Source: Fulvia fulva
Taxonomy: Eukaryota; Ascomycota; Dothideomycetes; Mycosphaerellales; Mycosphaerellaceae
DNA length: 64,000 nucleotides
NCBI RefSeq assembly: GCF_020509005.1
Contig: NC_063015.1
Coordinates: 5,566,501-5,630,500, forward strand
Direction of reading: 5' to 3'
The notes below the pieces were generated by a model. The model ran no database searches, had not been told where the DNA came from, and saw only the letters and a program-made list of their open reading frames with translations. Of the stretch, positions 30,793 to 42,829 are shown one piece after another (position 1 is the stretch's first letter; each line of letters begins with the position of its first letter). Made by a program: the position numbers and the translations under genes.

Positions 30793-32086
30793 AGCTGCGT
30801 GTTCTGGTCTCCTTCTCTGTAGAGGTCATGTTAGCAAGCAATCAGGTAAGACTCGAGTAAAGTAGAGTCGAGTATGCTGTCTATGGAACTTTGTGTATAT
30901 GTGCTAGAAATAAGGGTGTATCGAAGTATGTGAGGGGCGATGGCACAGGGCTCGCAAGACTAGATGGGAGATATGGCTTACCTTTGAGGTTGTTTGTGCT
31001 CGGAGCGAAGTGGCTGCAGGTATGTCTCTGAGTGCTGGTACAACTCGAGACGACAGCGAGGGAATGTCGTGGAGGTCTGTCTCGGATGTAGGCACTGTTG
31101 CCGGTAAGTCGTCAATTGTTTTGGAAGGCTTCGTGTTGCAGGAGCAATGAGAGAGAAATGTGAGACATGTGCGCGACGCGTCGTGTGTTGCGTTGGCGAG
31201 ATGAATCCCTCTCGTGAAGTTGAGGTGGGAAAGTTCGCGTTCGAGATGCAAAACACGGCCATTCATCTCGTGAGTCTTGGCACTCGCTTCTTCCTAGAGT
31301 CGTCCTGGCCATTCACTTTGCGAACCACATCTCTCACCACTGCTAGAGTCGTGAGACAGCATACGTGTGCGGGATTGTCTTTGCGCAGGCCGAGTTGGTA
31401 CACTCAGATTGTGCCACCAGCAACGGCTCATTACACCTATCAACATCATCATGGCGGCTTGTTGGAAGTAGAGCCCGAGGTCCACCCTTTAATAGCGCAG
31501 AGATGTAGGCCTAACCCAGAAAGCTAGCACGAGGCGAGCGGTAGGTACATACTGCTTCTCCATGAATATTACTCCTTGTGTAAATCTGATCACAAGGTCG
31601 TGAGACCCGCAGCTTGTCATGCCAATCGAAATCAGAGGCTTGTGTTTCCATTCAAGATGAATCGACAATACAGTACACGCTCGGCCCGCCGGCCAACATA
31701 CCATGCTTTGAACATAATAGTGACTGTGCGAAACGGATGGATATGATCGCTTGTTCATAGAGGCCATGCTACATCCGTTGTGTCGAACAGGATCTCCTGC
31801 CAATTTGCGCACCCTCTGACACTTGAACCCTATTGCCTCCGGAAAAGACGCAGTTTCCATGTCTCAACTCCCCGATCTGTTATTTATGCCTCCATAGCAT
31901 GCTTTATGACCCTGTGCTGCTCAGTCTCAATCGAATACTTCGCAAAGTTTCTCGTCCATCGTATGTCAGGAGCTCCTCAACATGCCATAGAGAGTCATCA
32001 TGATCACCGCGATCTGCCCTGATGGCTCACAGTCTGCAAGCTCACTCGAGCCCAGCTTTTCTCCAAGGAAATACTTTGCACTGCTC
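30793..32086. other. Intergenic region between family members A and B
   Basis: It contains the promoter and leader of the minus-strand gene A and the 3' flank of gene B. No ORF shows a domain. Confidence 0.5.
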
Positions 32087-33808
32087 TCAGCGGCGCTCGT
32101 GCGCAGCAGCGAATCCACTGCCATCAACCACCTCCAAGCCATTACTCTCGAGATCCAACGGTGCAGACTGGCGGCTCTTTCGCAATGACTGTACCATCAA
32201 CGGCGCAGCGCTTTGCGACGACACTCGCTTCCCACCGATGACCTTCGCTCCTGCACCAGACCGCGATGAGGGCGACCGGGTCGTGTTGTTTGATCCGCGG
32301 AAGCGGTCAGGTGGCGGCACGTTCTCCATGGCGTTGAAGTAGAAGTCTGAGAAGGCTTCTTCTTCGTAAGTGCCGGGCGCAGCACGATGGCTATGACCGC
32401 CGCCCAGCGACAGACCTGCTATGATCCCACGGACCTGACTACTGGGGCGCATCGTCTCAGGGCGTGTAGTGCTGCCATTTGTGAAGTCTTGATGCGAACG
32501 TGGGTTGGCAAGCTGGGGCACATGATGCCGCGACCGCGACCCGTTCGTTGAGAGCCTGAGAATGACAGGTGCTCTTCTTGGCGTCTTCGGGACGCTATCA
32601 GCGACCTGGTCTTCCTTGCTTTCCACCTGGGAAAAGATTTGCTTCTGTCTCTTGGACTTCGTCACGGGACCAGACTTTAGGCCGTCAGCTGCCTCTGCTG
32701 CCAGAATGGCGTTCAGCTCAGCGCGGAGTTTAGCAGCCGTGAAGTCGCGATCCATGATAGTAATACCGTCGCCATCCCATTTCCGGTCACCCAAAAACAC
32801 GAGCTCAAGCCCTGACAGCTTGTACTTCTCGATCAGTGCGTCTTCGATCTGGACGCGGGTTCTTGGTGCTCTGCCAGCAGCTATCTTCGCGGTCTCGTAG
32901 TCGGTATAGATGTATGCAAAAGAAGCTGGAGACAGAAGCATGTATCCTTCGAAGGCGTAGTCCTTGGGGGCCTCGGTAACGGCCAGAAGAAAGGTGCGAA
33001 GCGCTTTCTGCGCTAGTCCTGGTCGGCGATATTCCTTGTCGATCATGAACTCTGAGATTGCGAGTAGCTTTCTTCCAGCGAGGCGAAGTCGTCGTGCTGG
33101 GCTCAAAGCCGGATCGTCACGGATCTCGCCTTCCTCCAGAAAGAACATCTGCAGGTATCGCTCCAGCTCGGAGACCTCCTCATTTTCGTCCGCATGTGTG
33201 GCCAAGAAGCTGCGTGGGAACTGCTTGCAGTCCAGGAGCTCGGCGATCCACAACTCGTTTCCGTGGGCGTCTCGGACTTCCTTGTCGACGATCTTACCTT
33301 CGCAATGGCCGACCTGCAGACCCTCTTCGGCAGCACGCTCGAAGAGAAGTTGGCCGTAGTAGTTCTTGCAAGACTGGAAGTCTGGATGCTGAGAGACATG
33401 CAGAACACACTTGAACGTCCAAAGCTTCTCCTTGTACGGGACCTTGCCGAAGCGAAGCGACGATGTTGCCAGATCTCCGCTATAATCATCTTCGGTCGCG
33501 GTATCGGAGCCGTACCTGTTGGTACTACTGTCTCCGTCTTCTTTTGTTAAGACTATGGGCTGGTTTTGCTTCTCCACAGAGCTCTGACTTTGAACAACTG
33601 CCGGGGGAGCCTTGCCTGTGTTCGGGAAGTGCGCTAATGATGGCGCCTTTCCAGTATTCACAGGCCGTGCCGGTCGAGTGGTTCGAGCAGGTCGCCCAGT
33701 GGCTCGTTGCGTCGCCCGAGGGGGGTTGCGCCTGCTGGCAGTTGGTGCTGATTGTGAAGAGGCGATCCGCTGAGAACGTCTGAGGGTCGACATCTCCTCG
33801 TGTCCCAC
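32087..33808 (-). CDS. GNAT-like family member B, basic N-terminus
   Basis: An intact frame of 573 codons. The N-terminus (MSTLRRSQRIASSQ from an inner ATG at 33793, or MGHEEMSTLRR from 33808) is basic and Arg/Pro-rich and lacks the zinc cluster, although STLRR is shared with member A. The family core starts at WTFKCVLHVSQHPDFQSC and contains LDCKQFPRSFLATHADENEE, the motif A-like YRRPGLAQKALRTFLLAV (about 32985-33045), GYMLLSPASFAYIYTDYE and GDRKWDGDGITIMDRDF. The C-terminal 200 residues are Ser/Arg-rich and disordered. The core looks like a divergent acetyltransferase fold; I cannot show catalytic residues. LINE-B is inserted 158 bp upstream of the start and may have replaced part of its promoter. 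Confidence 0.8.
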   Translation of the reverse strand: MGHEEMSTLRRSQRIASSQSAPTASRRNPPRATQRATGRPARTTRPARPVNTGKAPSLAHFPNTGKAPPAVVQSQSSVEKQNQPIVLTKEDGDSSTNRYGSDTATEDDYSGDLATSSLRFGKVPYKEKLWTFKCVLHVSQHPDFQSCKNYYGQLLFERAAEEGLQVGHCEGKIVDKEVRDAHGNELWIAELLDCKQFPRSFLATHADENEEVSELERYLQMFFLEEGEIRDDPALSPARRLRLAGRKLLAISEFMIDKEYRRPGLAQKALRTFLLAVTEAPKDYAFEGYMLLSPASFAYIYTDYETAKIAAGRAPRTRVQIEDALIEKYKLSGLELVFLGDRKWDGDGITIMDRDFTAAKLRAELNAILAAEAADGLKSGPVTKSKRQKQIFSQVESKEDQVADSVPKTPRRAPVILRLSTNGSRSRHHVPQLANPRSHQDFTNGSTTRPETMRPSSQVRGIIAGLSLGGGHSHRAAPGTYEEEAFSDFYFNAMENVPPPDRFRGSNNTTRSPSSRSGAGAKVIGGKRVSSQSAAPLMVQSLRKSRQSAPLDLESNGLEVVDGSGFAAAHERR

Positions 33809-33965
33809 TCTCTAGCCGCTATTGAAGACATGTTAGCAGAAGACTTCTCGGATATCTGAGCTCGATCGACGAGGACAACGGATGAAGACGAGTGTATGTG
33901 TATATCTGACTGTCGCTTATTGTAACGGGTTATACATGGGGTTTCTCAAGTGCCTAGATGATATG

Positions 33966-33979
33966 AGAGTAACTATATA
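33966..33979. repeat. 14-bp target-site duplication, left copy (LINE-B)
   Basis: AGAGTAACTATATA is repeated perfectly at 43928-43941. The two copies bracket the full LINE-B plus the nested LINE-A. Confidence 0.93.
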
Positions 33980-36900
33980 GATACATATTTCATTAAGCTG
34001 TTGTAGTGCCCTTTGGCCTATGCAGCTATGCTATCTTGTTTTCGTATGTACAGAGGGGAAACCGTGTTGGTGAAGACCCCTCCTCCTTCCCGCCTGTCTT
34101 TTCCCCCTGGTTGTCGTCTTAGATTTCCCTTGTTGGGGGTACGCCAGTGTCATGGACCTGCCCTGATGACTACCCTATCTGCAACCCCCCTAGCTTCCGC
34201 CTCTTGTCTATCCACTCCTCCGTCTCGCTAGCGAGGCTAAACTGCTAGAGGTATCCCTACTGTAGTATCTACCGAGAGATTCGGCGAATGTTGCCTTTGT
34301 CTCTAATGATTGACTTGTAGTCTCTCCTTCCCGCTTAGTGCCTCCAATTTCCCCTGCCTCTCGCCCACTACGGGCATCGTAGTAGCATATGTTCTGGGTT
34401 TTACGATAGGTAGCCACACTGGCAGGCTGGGCTATAGATGTCTAGTACGCGTCTCCTGAACAGGTAGGCCCTTAATCCAATGTGTTCGGACCTGATTTGG
34501 ATGGCTATGCTTGCCTCGGCCCTTATCAGGTCCCTATATAGCTGGTAATTGTGTCTCTGGAAGGCTCGGAGTGCTATCGGGCCTGTTGTCTTAGGGGGCT
34601 TCCTTTTCCAGTCCTACTCCTATAGGCAGCTCGCTATCTATTCCGCTAGGCTTTGGGTCTTAGCCTTGCTCCGGCCGGCCTAGCGAGTCCTGCGCTCCTC
34701 CTCTTTTCGTGCTAGCCATTCGGTGCTTGTCTATACGGCCGTAAAGGTAGTAAGGTCATCCTCTTTTTAGCTTGTCCTATGTCCGGCCCCTCTCCGGTAG
34801 CGGCTTTCTATCTTATTCTTTACCTCCTAGATCGTGGTTTGTACTAGGTAATCTGTCGTCTTTACCGCGTATGGAATTCTCATTCCCCGGATGTATTGGC
34901 CGATTGGTAGTGTTCCTGTCTCCATTTCTACCGTACTTGTTAACGTTGTCTTGTATGCGCCTAGTATCCTACGTAGGTTGCCTACGCCTCCTATTCCCTA
35001 AATCTGTGCCCCGTATAACATAGCTAGTCTGACGATCGCCTTATATATTACTCTTGCCTTGTCGAATGTTGCTCCCTATATAGACGCTGTAAGCCTCTTT
35101 ATCGAGGCTTCGTTAACTTGCGCTCGACTCTAGGCTTTCTTAATCTATACATTCTAGCTTAGCTTCGGGTCGAGCCAGATCCCTAGTACTCGTAGCTCCG
35201 CTGATGGCTTAGTCTCGTAGCCTTGGATTCTTACCGCCGCCTCTATATTGTAGTGTGTTCTCGCTTTACTGAAGTGTATAAGTTAGTACTTTTTAGGGGC
35301 GAACCGGGCACTATGCTTCTTTGCCCACTCCTCGTATTTCTTGTGCCTATCTTTAAGGAGGCGACAGTTCTCTTCTGTCGAGTGTGACTAGGCTAGAATG
35401 TTTGTGTCGTCTACGAATCCCAATGCTAAGGTTTACGGAGAGGTAAGTAGGGGGATTAGATCAGACATAAATATCAGAAACAGGATAGGGGAGAGAGTAG
35501 ATCCCTAAGGTATTCTAGCCTCTGCCTTCACCGGGTCGGACGTGTACCTTCCTAGGACTAGGTATGTCGTCCGTTCCTAGAGAAAGGAGTAGACGAACTT
35601 CGTTGCCTACTAGGGGATGCCTTTCTACTGTAGGATATATATTAGCCTTTAGTATAAGACGTTGTCGAAGGCTCCTACGATGTCGAGGGATAGTAAGGAC
35701 GCCGCTCGGTTCCTACCGTAGTGCTAGAGGGTCTGAATTTGCTCCGTAATTAGCTCTATTACTGTTAGTGTCGATCGCTAGCTTCTTCTCCCTATCTGTA
35801 TTGCTAGGAGTACGTGGCTGTCCTCGGCTAGCTAGGTAAGTCTTTAGGCTACTATCTTTTCTAGGACCTTCCCTATCGTATTTAGAAGTACGATTGGTCT
35901 GTACGATTTGGGCTAAGTATAGTCCTCCTTCTATAGCTTACGCAGCACTACTATTATAGACTCTCTATACGGCTTCGGGTGATACCCTAGCCGTAGGCAC
36001 GCGGTAAATAGGTTTATAAGGCTCGGCGCGATCTCTTCTCTACACTCTTTTAGTAGTATATTTAGTATCCTATCTAGGCCTAGGGCTTTTCGTCCTTTTA
36101 GCTTACTTATAACTCCTATTACTGTGTTAGAGCTAACCGCCCAATCTATGTCTAGGGGTTCCGGGTATATACTCGGGTCGATGTCCGTAAGGTCTGCCTC
36201 TACTTACGTCGAAAAGAAATAGTCGGCTAATACTTTTGCCTTGCCCCGGGCGTAGCCTAGGCAATCCCTTCGCCGTCTACGATTAGAGGGAAGTGAGGGA
36301 TTTGTTGCTCTTTAGGTAGTCGTGCCTATTTAGTAAGTCTCTACATCTGTTCCGGGTTTTCTATAACGAGCCCGATCGTCGCTCTCTAGTCCTATAGCTT
36401 ATCGCGTCTTATCTATGCCTTCTTCTCTTATGTCGCGCGACAGTATTGCTCCTACGTCTCTTAGGTGTGCTCCTTCGTCTACTGTCGCCTTACCCTTCTA
36501 GCCTCCTTTACCTTCGTAGAGTATTTAGGGGTCTAGAAGGCCTTCTACTACGTTAAGGGCCGGAGTAACGGCGTATATCGTTCCGCTACTTGCTATATGA
36601 CCGAGGTAATCTGTTCCGCTGCTTGATCTAGCTAAGCTGTCGTCTCGAGTTCTCTATACTATGGTAGGTTCGCTATTAGGAAGCCTCTTATGTCGTCCTA
36701 GCGTGCCTTCTTCTAGTTACGGCGTAGTTCGCTTACTAGCTCCTCTATCGCCTTCACCCCTAGCGTCGTTTAGATAGGGATATAGTCTAAGGAGGCTTCT
36801 AGCGCGTAGTTCGGTCGGCATTAGACTAGTCTCTCTTCAAGTTCTCGTAATAGAAAGTATAGGTCGATTGTGCTTACACTTGTACGGGCCTTCTACGTCT

Positions 36901-37814
36901 CTGTTCCCTTTGGTGTTACTAAGGCCATTCCGTAGCGTACGGTTATATCTAGTAGCTTTCCCCCTAGAAACGCGTGCGGGGGAGTGAATTCGAGTCCCTA
37001 CTATAGGTAGTGGAGGTTGAAGTCGCCGAGGAGTACTTACTTCGTGTCTTAGCTTAGGGTCTGCTCTAGGTAGGCGAGGGTTCCTAGTTCCCTACTCGTC
37101 CGACCCCGCGGTAGCGGGTTATAAACGTTGTAGATCTAGATAGAGCCTTGTGTCGTGTCGATCTAGATTAATGTTATGTCTCCTAGGTTGCCCTACTACG
37201 GTAGTATAACCTTCTACGACTCAAGGTCTATAGTCTTACTTACGTATATACATATCCTCGGGATGACGCCTCGTTAGCCCGCGATTACGGTGTAGTATCT
37301 CCGGTCATTATAAGTGGCTAGGAGTCTTACGTAGGGGTTGATCTATAGTTCCTATACCGCAATAACGTAGTGCCGTAGCGGGTCTAGCTCTTATAGAAAG
37401 TGGCGCTGGACCTTGTCCCTACTTTTGTTTACGTTATACTATACGATAGTGATGTCGTCGTATAGTATTATTCGTTAACCGTGAGGTCCATTTCCGTACT
37501 AACCTGCTATGTCTCCTAAGCCTATATCCCGCTGTCCGGCTGGCCCTAGAGCCGCTAGGGCGCCCTAAAGATTCGTATTTGGCGTAGTTCGTTAGCGGCC
37601 CGGTTAAGGTGTCGAGGCTTACCGGGAGGTAGATACGTTTGCGGTTAGGTTCCCTTATTCGTCTCTTCTACCCTCTTCCTTTTGCTCGGCTCGAAGCCCT
37701 TGTATACGGTAGGTCCCTCCTACTGTCGTTAGGGGTACCTAGCTAGTGTAGAGATCCCTACTTGTCTCGCTCGTTCTTATGCTACTATTCTAGCTAGGCA
37801 TTGGTTTTGCCTTC

Positions 37815-37828
37815 TACCGTAGTATATA
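37815..37828. repeat. 14-bp target-site duplication, left copy (nested LINE-A)
   Basis: TACCGTAGTATATA is repeated perfectly at 42816-42829, flanking the LINE-A copy. Confidence 0.93.
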
Positions 37829-38006
37829 GATAGATAGATAGATTTGTCATTCCCCTGTTCTAGGACCCTATCCGGCCTATGTAGGTATATATCTATTGTT
37901 ATGTACAAAGGGAAACCCGAATAGGTGAAAACCCTTCCCGCCCCCGACTACTCCTTGTCTAGTTTAGCTTGCCCTCTGAACGTACGTAGTCCATGTCACT
38001 ACCCCG

Positions 38007-41000
38007 TTAGCCCCCGCTCCTAGCCGGTCTCGTCGCGCTGCGTCGTGTCCTCTCTTCCTACACTGTTCCTACTAGGCGGTACTGTTCTAGCCAGCCCTTC
38101 TCTAGTATCCAGTTCGTAATGCGCCGTAGGTCCTTAGCGTTGTTAAGAAGTGCCCTAATCGTCCGGTTCCTCGCCTTTGCCATCCACTCCCCCCTTCCTA
38201 GCGACCACCTCGGACAGACGAGGAGTGCGTGCCGTACGTTCTGGGAGCGATAGCCGCAGGGGCAGCTAGTATTCGTGTATCCTCGAACCTTCCTCTATGA
38301 TAGGTACCCCTAGAGGCCGATGTGTTCGCTTCGCAGTTGGGTTGCTATGCTACTCTGTGCCCTCGTAAGGCGGTAGTGGATGAGCTTCGGGGGGTGCTTG
38401 ACCGCGGATTTTGTAGCTGACCATTCCTTAGGTTGTCCCGCTGGCTGAGGGCGTCCACTATGCCCTACAACCTGGTTGTTCCACCTCTCTTTCCATAGTT
38501 GCTCTACAAACGATTTCTCACCTTCCCATTGTGTTGCTAGCTGTTCGTCCCTTGCCCGGTAGTTCGGCTCGCTTCCGGGTCGAATGCCCTTGTGCGCTGG
38601 TACTGATTCGCGGGCCCTTGCGACTGCACTGGCGATGACCTTCTGTACTGGGTACTGTGCCGACTTGCCTAAGTAGGAGGTCCGTAGTCCCTGGATGTAT
38701 AGGTCGATCGGCGGTATAGCGGTCTCGTGCTCAAGCATCCTCGTTAGTGTCGACTTATATGCCCCGGTGACCTTCCTTAGGCATTGGTTTTGGATCTTCG
38801 CTAGCGGCGCGACGAGTCCCTTCGATAGGCAGGCCCTCTCGCCTAAGGACCACACTTGGCTGCCATAGGTAAGGACTGGCCGTACAATAGCCGTATATAG
38901 AAGTCGTGACTGCCGGAAGTCCGCCCCCTATATAGACGTAGTGAGCCTCTGGCATGATGCCATATTCTGTTTAGCTTTCCGTAATATTGCCTATACGTGC
39001 TTCCTCTACCGTAGCGCCGGGTCCACCCATAGTCCGAGGATCCTGAGCTGATTTGCCGGGTTAGTCGTGTGCCCCTGTATCTGGATAGAAGCTTGTATAT
39101 TGTGGAACCGTGGCCGGCGCGTAAAGTGTATCAGATTGTACTTTTCTGGGGCAAACCGAGCCCCGTGCCTCCTAGCCCAGTCCTCGCAGATCTTGTGCTT
39201 CTCTTCTAGTAGCCTACAGTTCTCCTTAGTCGAGGAAGACCACGCTAGGATGTTTGTGTCGTCTACGAAGCCGCTCGCAGCGGTGTTCTGGGATTCTAGG
39301 GCTGGCAGCAGCGTCGCCATAGAGAAGAGGAACAGAATAGGTGCTAGCGTTGAGCCTTGCGGGATTCTAGTGTAGACTGCTTGAAATGGGCTTCTGTACT
39401 AGCCGACCAGGATCGACGTACTACGGTTTTGGAGGTAGGACCGTACGAAGTTGACAAGCCACTCAGGGAGTCCTTTCGACCTTAGGATGTAGAGTAGCCG
39501 CGGGTGTGACACGTAGTCGAAGGCTCCCGATATGTCTAGGCTAAGTAAGGAAGCCACCTTGTCCCTATTCTTATACCAGATGGCCTTTACCTGAGAGGAG
39601 ATAAGTTCTATCGCGGATAGCGTCGATCGCTGTGGGCGCGCACCCATCTAGGTGTCCGGGAGTAGGGAGTGTTCCTCTGCCGCCTCGGAGAGTCTCGTTG
39701 CAACCAGCTTCTCAAGCGCCTTCCCAAGAGTGTTAAGGAGCGCAATTGGGCGGTACGACTTCACCTGCGTATAGTCTTCCTTCTGCGGCTTGCGTAGGAC
39801 CACTGTCGGCGATTGTTTAAAAGCTATCGGGTGGTACCCGGTCTGTAGGCAGGCGTTGAAGATCGCTGCAACTGCTGGGGCTAGTTGATCTCTACACTTC
39901 TTTAGTAGCTCGTTTGGGATCCTATCCGGCCCCGGGGCTTTCTTCGCCGGCAACTTCCTTAGCACAGCGGCAACTTCTCCCTCGGACACCTCCTGTTGGA
40001 CCGCGATGCTAGGGGCTAGGGGAGTAGAGCTGTTTATGTCGCTTAGATCAGCCTCGACTGGGGGCGGGAAGAACTTGCTAGCCAGTAGACGCGCCTTGGC
40101 CTCGGGGTCGCTAACCGGGCCACTAGGCGATTGTAGCGCTGGGATAGAGAAGGAGGGGCCCTGTGTAGGGTCCTGTCGGGCCCATTTCGCTAGCTTCCAC
40201 ATCCTCTCTGGCTTGCCGGCGATTTCTTCCACTGTGGCCCTCTAGCCGACTGCTTTCTCCCTTCGTATTATGGCTTTCTTCTGTTGGCATGCCTCCCTGT
40301 ATACGTTCCAGGCCTCCTCGCTATGGCTGCTCGTCCACACCCGGCGGGCTCTCCTTGCTTCTCTTACTACCGCAGTGCACTCCGGCGTCCAGTATGGTTT
40401 GGACCATGTCGTTGGTTGGGCAAGCGGAACGTGAAGTGAGGTCGCTTTTCTTATTTCGTCTGTCAACCCCTGGACTGCTTCGTCTATCTCGTCTTTACTG
40501 TTGTATTGCTGCTGCGCGATCTGGACTAGCCTCTTGGAGTCATCGAGGTACGCCTGGATGTTGGCCCAGTGGGCCTTTCCCCAGTTTGGCTTAGGGGTTC
40601 CCGCTGGTGTGCGTTGTATCTGTGTCGCAATAGAGGTCCTGACTAGCATGTGGTCTGACGACGCCTCGAGTTCATGTTCGATCCCACAGTAGGTTACCGT
40701 GTAGTAGTGGCTATCTGAGATCTAGGAGAGGTCGATCGTGCCTTGGAGTCCCCCTCTCTTCCAGGTGCCCAGGTCCTTCGGGGTATTGAGGGCAATTGCG
40801 TTGCTCGCCATCAAGTCGAGTACTTCGTCGGCTATAGGGTGCGGCTACATAAGGCTTTCCTAGGAAGGGTGGTGTATGTTGAAGTCTCTACTACGATGTG
40901 GCACCCTTGTCTCTTGAGCGCACTGTCTAGGTGTCTGCAGACCCCTAGGTCGCGGCTAGACCTCGAGGCTGGCGGTTGTATGTATAGGTTGTGTATCCAG

Positions 41001-41317
41001 GTGCTACCCACGTGGAGGGAGGTAATATCGCCCCCGCCTTCTTCGTCTACGTAGTACACTACCTCCCAGTCGGATTCTAGTATGTCCTTGCTGACATAGA
41101 AGCACGTGCGGGGTCTGCCGTCGCCTCGTAGGCATGTCGTGTAGCCTGGTGACTTGCAGGTCGTTAGTCTCTTATAGTGCGGGTTAATCTATGGCTCCTG
41201 GATTACAAGGACGTAGTGGACGCGCGGGTCCGCCTCGTGTAGGAAATGGTTCTGGACTATATCCTTGCTATGGTTGACGTTATACTGGATGATGCTAAGC
41301 GTGTCGAGGCTAGTCAT
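38007..41317 (-). pseudogene. LINE-A ORF2 (endonuclease and reverse transcriptase)
   Basis: ATG 41317 gives MTSLDTLSIIQYNVNHSKD, the start of an APE-type endonuclease domain (to about 40690; LVIQEP then a stop in place of Trp). A frameshift between about 40830 and 40650 moves to the frame of the RT domain (40232-39006), which shows KKAPGPDRIPNELL, LSLDISGAFDYVSHPR and GFVDDTNILAW. The C-terminal part (38855-38007) ends with a CPCGY...H...C zinc finger near 38225-38270 and stop TAA at 38007-38009. Several single TAG codons remain. The start lies 154 nt after the ORF1 stop. Confidence 0.9.
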
Positions 41318-41471
41318 CGGCATCGACAATCATTTCCTCTGTATCGTCCTATGTCCTACTGCCCTGTGCGTCCTGGTCTACGCCTATCGGCTGTGTACTA
41401 AAGGGGAGCCGGGCCTGGTTAGATTCCCTCGCCGCAGCTAGCAGAGCACGTGGCCTCCCGTACGCCCTAGG

Positions 41472-42587
41472 TTACGCATCCTTTATATCGTTCTCGGCCC
41501 TAGGGCGCTTGTGCCCGACCGCCGCTAGTTGGTTCCGGTGTGGGCTAGCCTCACGGTCGCCGTAGAATCTTGGGGCGACGGTTCTGTTTGTGATTGCCTT
41601 GTTTTTCGCTAGTTTCCGCTGTGGGCATTCCGCACTATACGATAGGTGGTGCCCCGGACAGTTCGCGCACCGTCTCGTAGTCGATGTACAGTCCCTAGAC
41701 ATATGGTCTCCTGCACAGTTCGAGCAGGCCTGCTTGTTTGTGCACGTGTAGGTTTGGTGTCCATACTGTTGGCATTTGAAGCATTAGAGGACACGAAAGG
41801 ATAAGGAGTGCTTTTCTACTGTCTTGAGGCTGTATTGCCAGACCAGGCCTTGTTCTATCGCTAGATCCGCCGCTTTCGCGTCTTGTAGCCATACTATTAG
41901 CGCCGAGGCCTTCTTGCCTTCTGGCCATTTCCTATGGAGCCAAGTCGCCTTCTGGATTGGAGAGTTAAGAGTGACCGGGTTGTCCTCTTGGAGAGCGCGT
42001 AGGTGACCCTGGTTGGTTGGGTCAAACTCCTTAGGCATGTCGTGGACTAGGATCGTGAATTGTTTCGTTAAGACCTTCGCTGATGCCGCAACCTTAGATG
42101 CCCACTGTGGCTGTGCCTCTAGGTGCCTCCTAGCAGTAGCAGAGCTAGTATAGATCTGTAGAGTGCCGTTAGACTGTTGGTTCACTGCGACCACCCCTAG
42201 TTGGTTGATTCGTTAGGCGAGCTCCTTGTTCGATAGCTTCGCAACTTCGGCCTGGTCTTCCTTTGCTACAATGCGGATCGTAACTGCATCGTGCGTTAGG
42301 CGGGGGCCTGGTATCGATGCCGCGACCGATGCCTAGCTATGGGGGTGTTGATTCCGGGTGGCCTTGCTAATCGCCTAGGACGTCGTCCTCATTTCTTGTT
42401 GCCCTCGGTGATACGACAGTACAAGCGCCGTGCGTAGCTGAGTGATCATTACCTGTAGAGACCGGTAAGGGAGCTGATCGTTAGTTTCCATACTTTTTGC
42501 GTCCTCTATAAGTTGCTGCCAGTTGTCTTAGGGGGGCTTCGCCTGTAGGGCCGTAGGCGCCGTTAGTGCCGTAGCCTGGGCTGCCAT
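41472..42587 (-). pseudogene. LINE-A ORF1 (gag-like, zinc knuckles)
   Basis: One frame from ATG 42587 (MAAQATALTAPTALQAK) to 41472, 371 codons, interrupted by a handful of TAG codons. The middle part (LVHDMPKEFDPTNQGH, TWLHRKWPEGKKASALIVW) resembles the RNA-binding part of LINE ORF1 proteins. Three CCHC-type knuckles follow: CFKCQQYGHQTYTC (C-x2-C-x4-H-x4-C), CSNCAGDHMSRDC and CANCPGHHLSYSAEC. The product would bind element RNA. It is non-functional as it stands. Confidence 0.88.
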
Positions 42588-42815
42588 TTCCTAGGAGTTG
42601 CCTAATGTAGCTAGGCACCTCCGCGGCGTTTAGAGCTGAAGAAACAGGGTGAAGAGAGCTTCAAGCTGTCCAGATTGAATGAGGTAGAACTCCCTCAGTC
42701 CTAGGGGCAGTGGCCTGCTTTGTATATCGTTAGAATGGCCTTGATGAGAGCTTTCGAATGTGTCTTGTTTTGGCGTAGAGATCGATAGTTCAAAACCTTT
42801 AGTACTAAATACTAT

Positions 42816-42829
42816 TACCGTAGTATATA
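42816..42829. repeat. 14-bp target-site duplication, right copy (nested LINE-A)
   Basis: Second perfect copy of TACCGTAGTATATA, at the 5' end of the nested LINE-A. Confidence 0.93.

Larger units (their letters stand above)
37829..42815 (-). mobile_element. Full-length LINE-A (Tad1-like), nested in LINE-B, only lightly RIP-mutated
   Basis: A 4987-bp element with 5' end at 42815 and a TAGA/TCTA tail at 37829, bounded by a perfect 14-bp duplication inside LINE-B. It encodes a gag-like ORF1 and an EN-RT ORF2. Both have a few TAG stops, and ORF2 has one frameshift, but long stretches remain open, in contrast with the copy at 1-3046. It is the best-preserved element in the window and the reference for reading the others. 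Because it sits inside the more strongly mutated LINE-B, it is younger. Confidence 0.94.
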
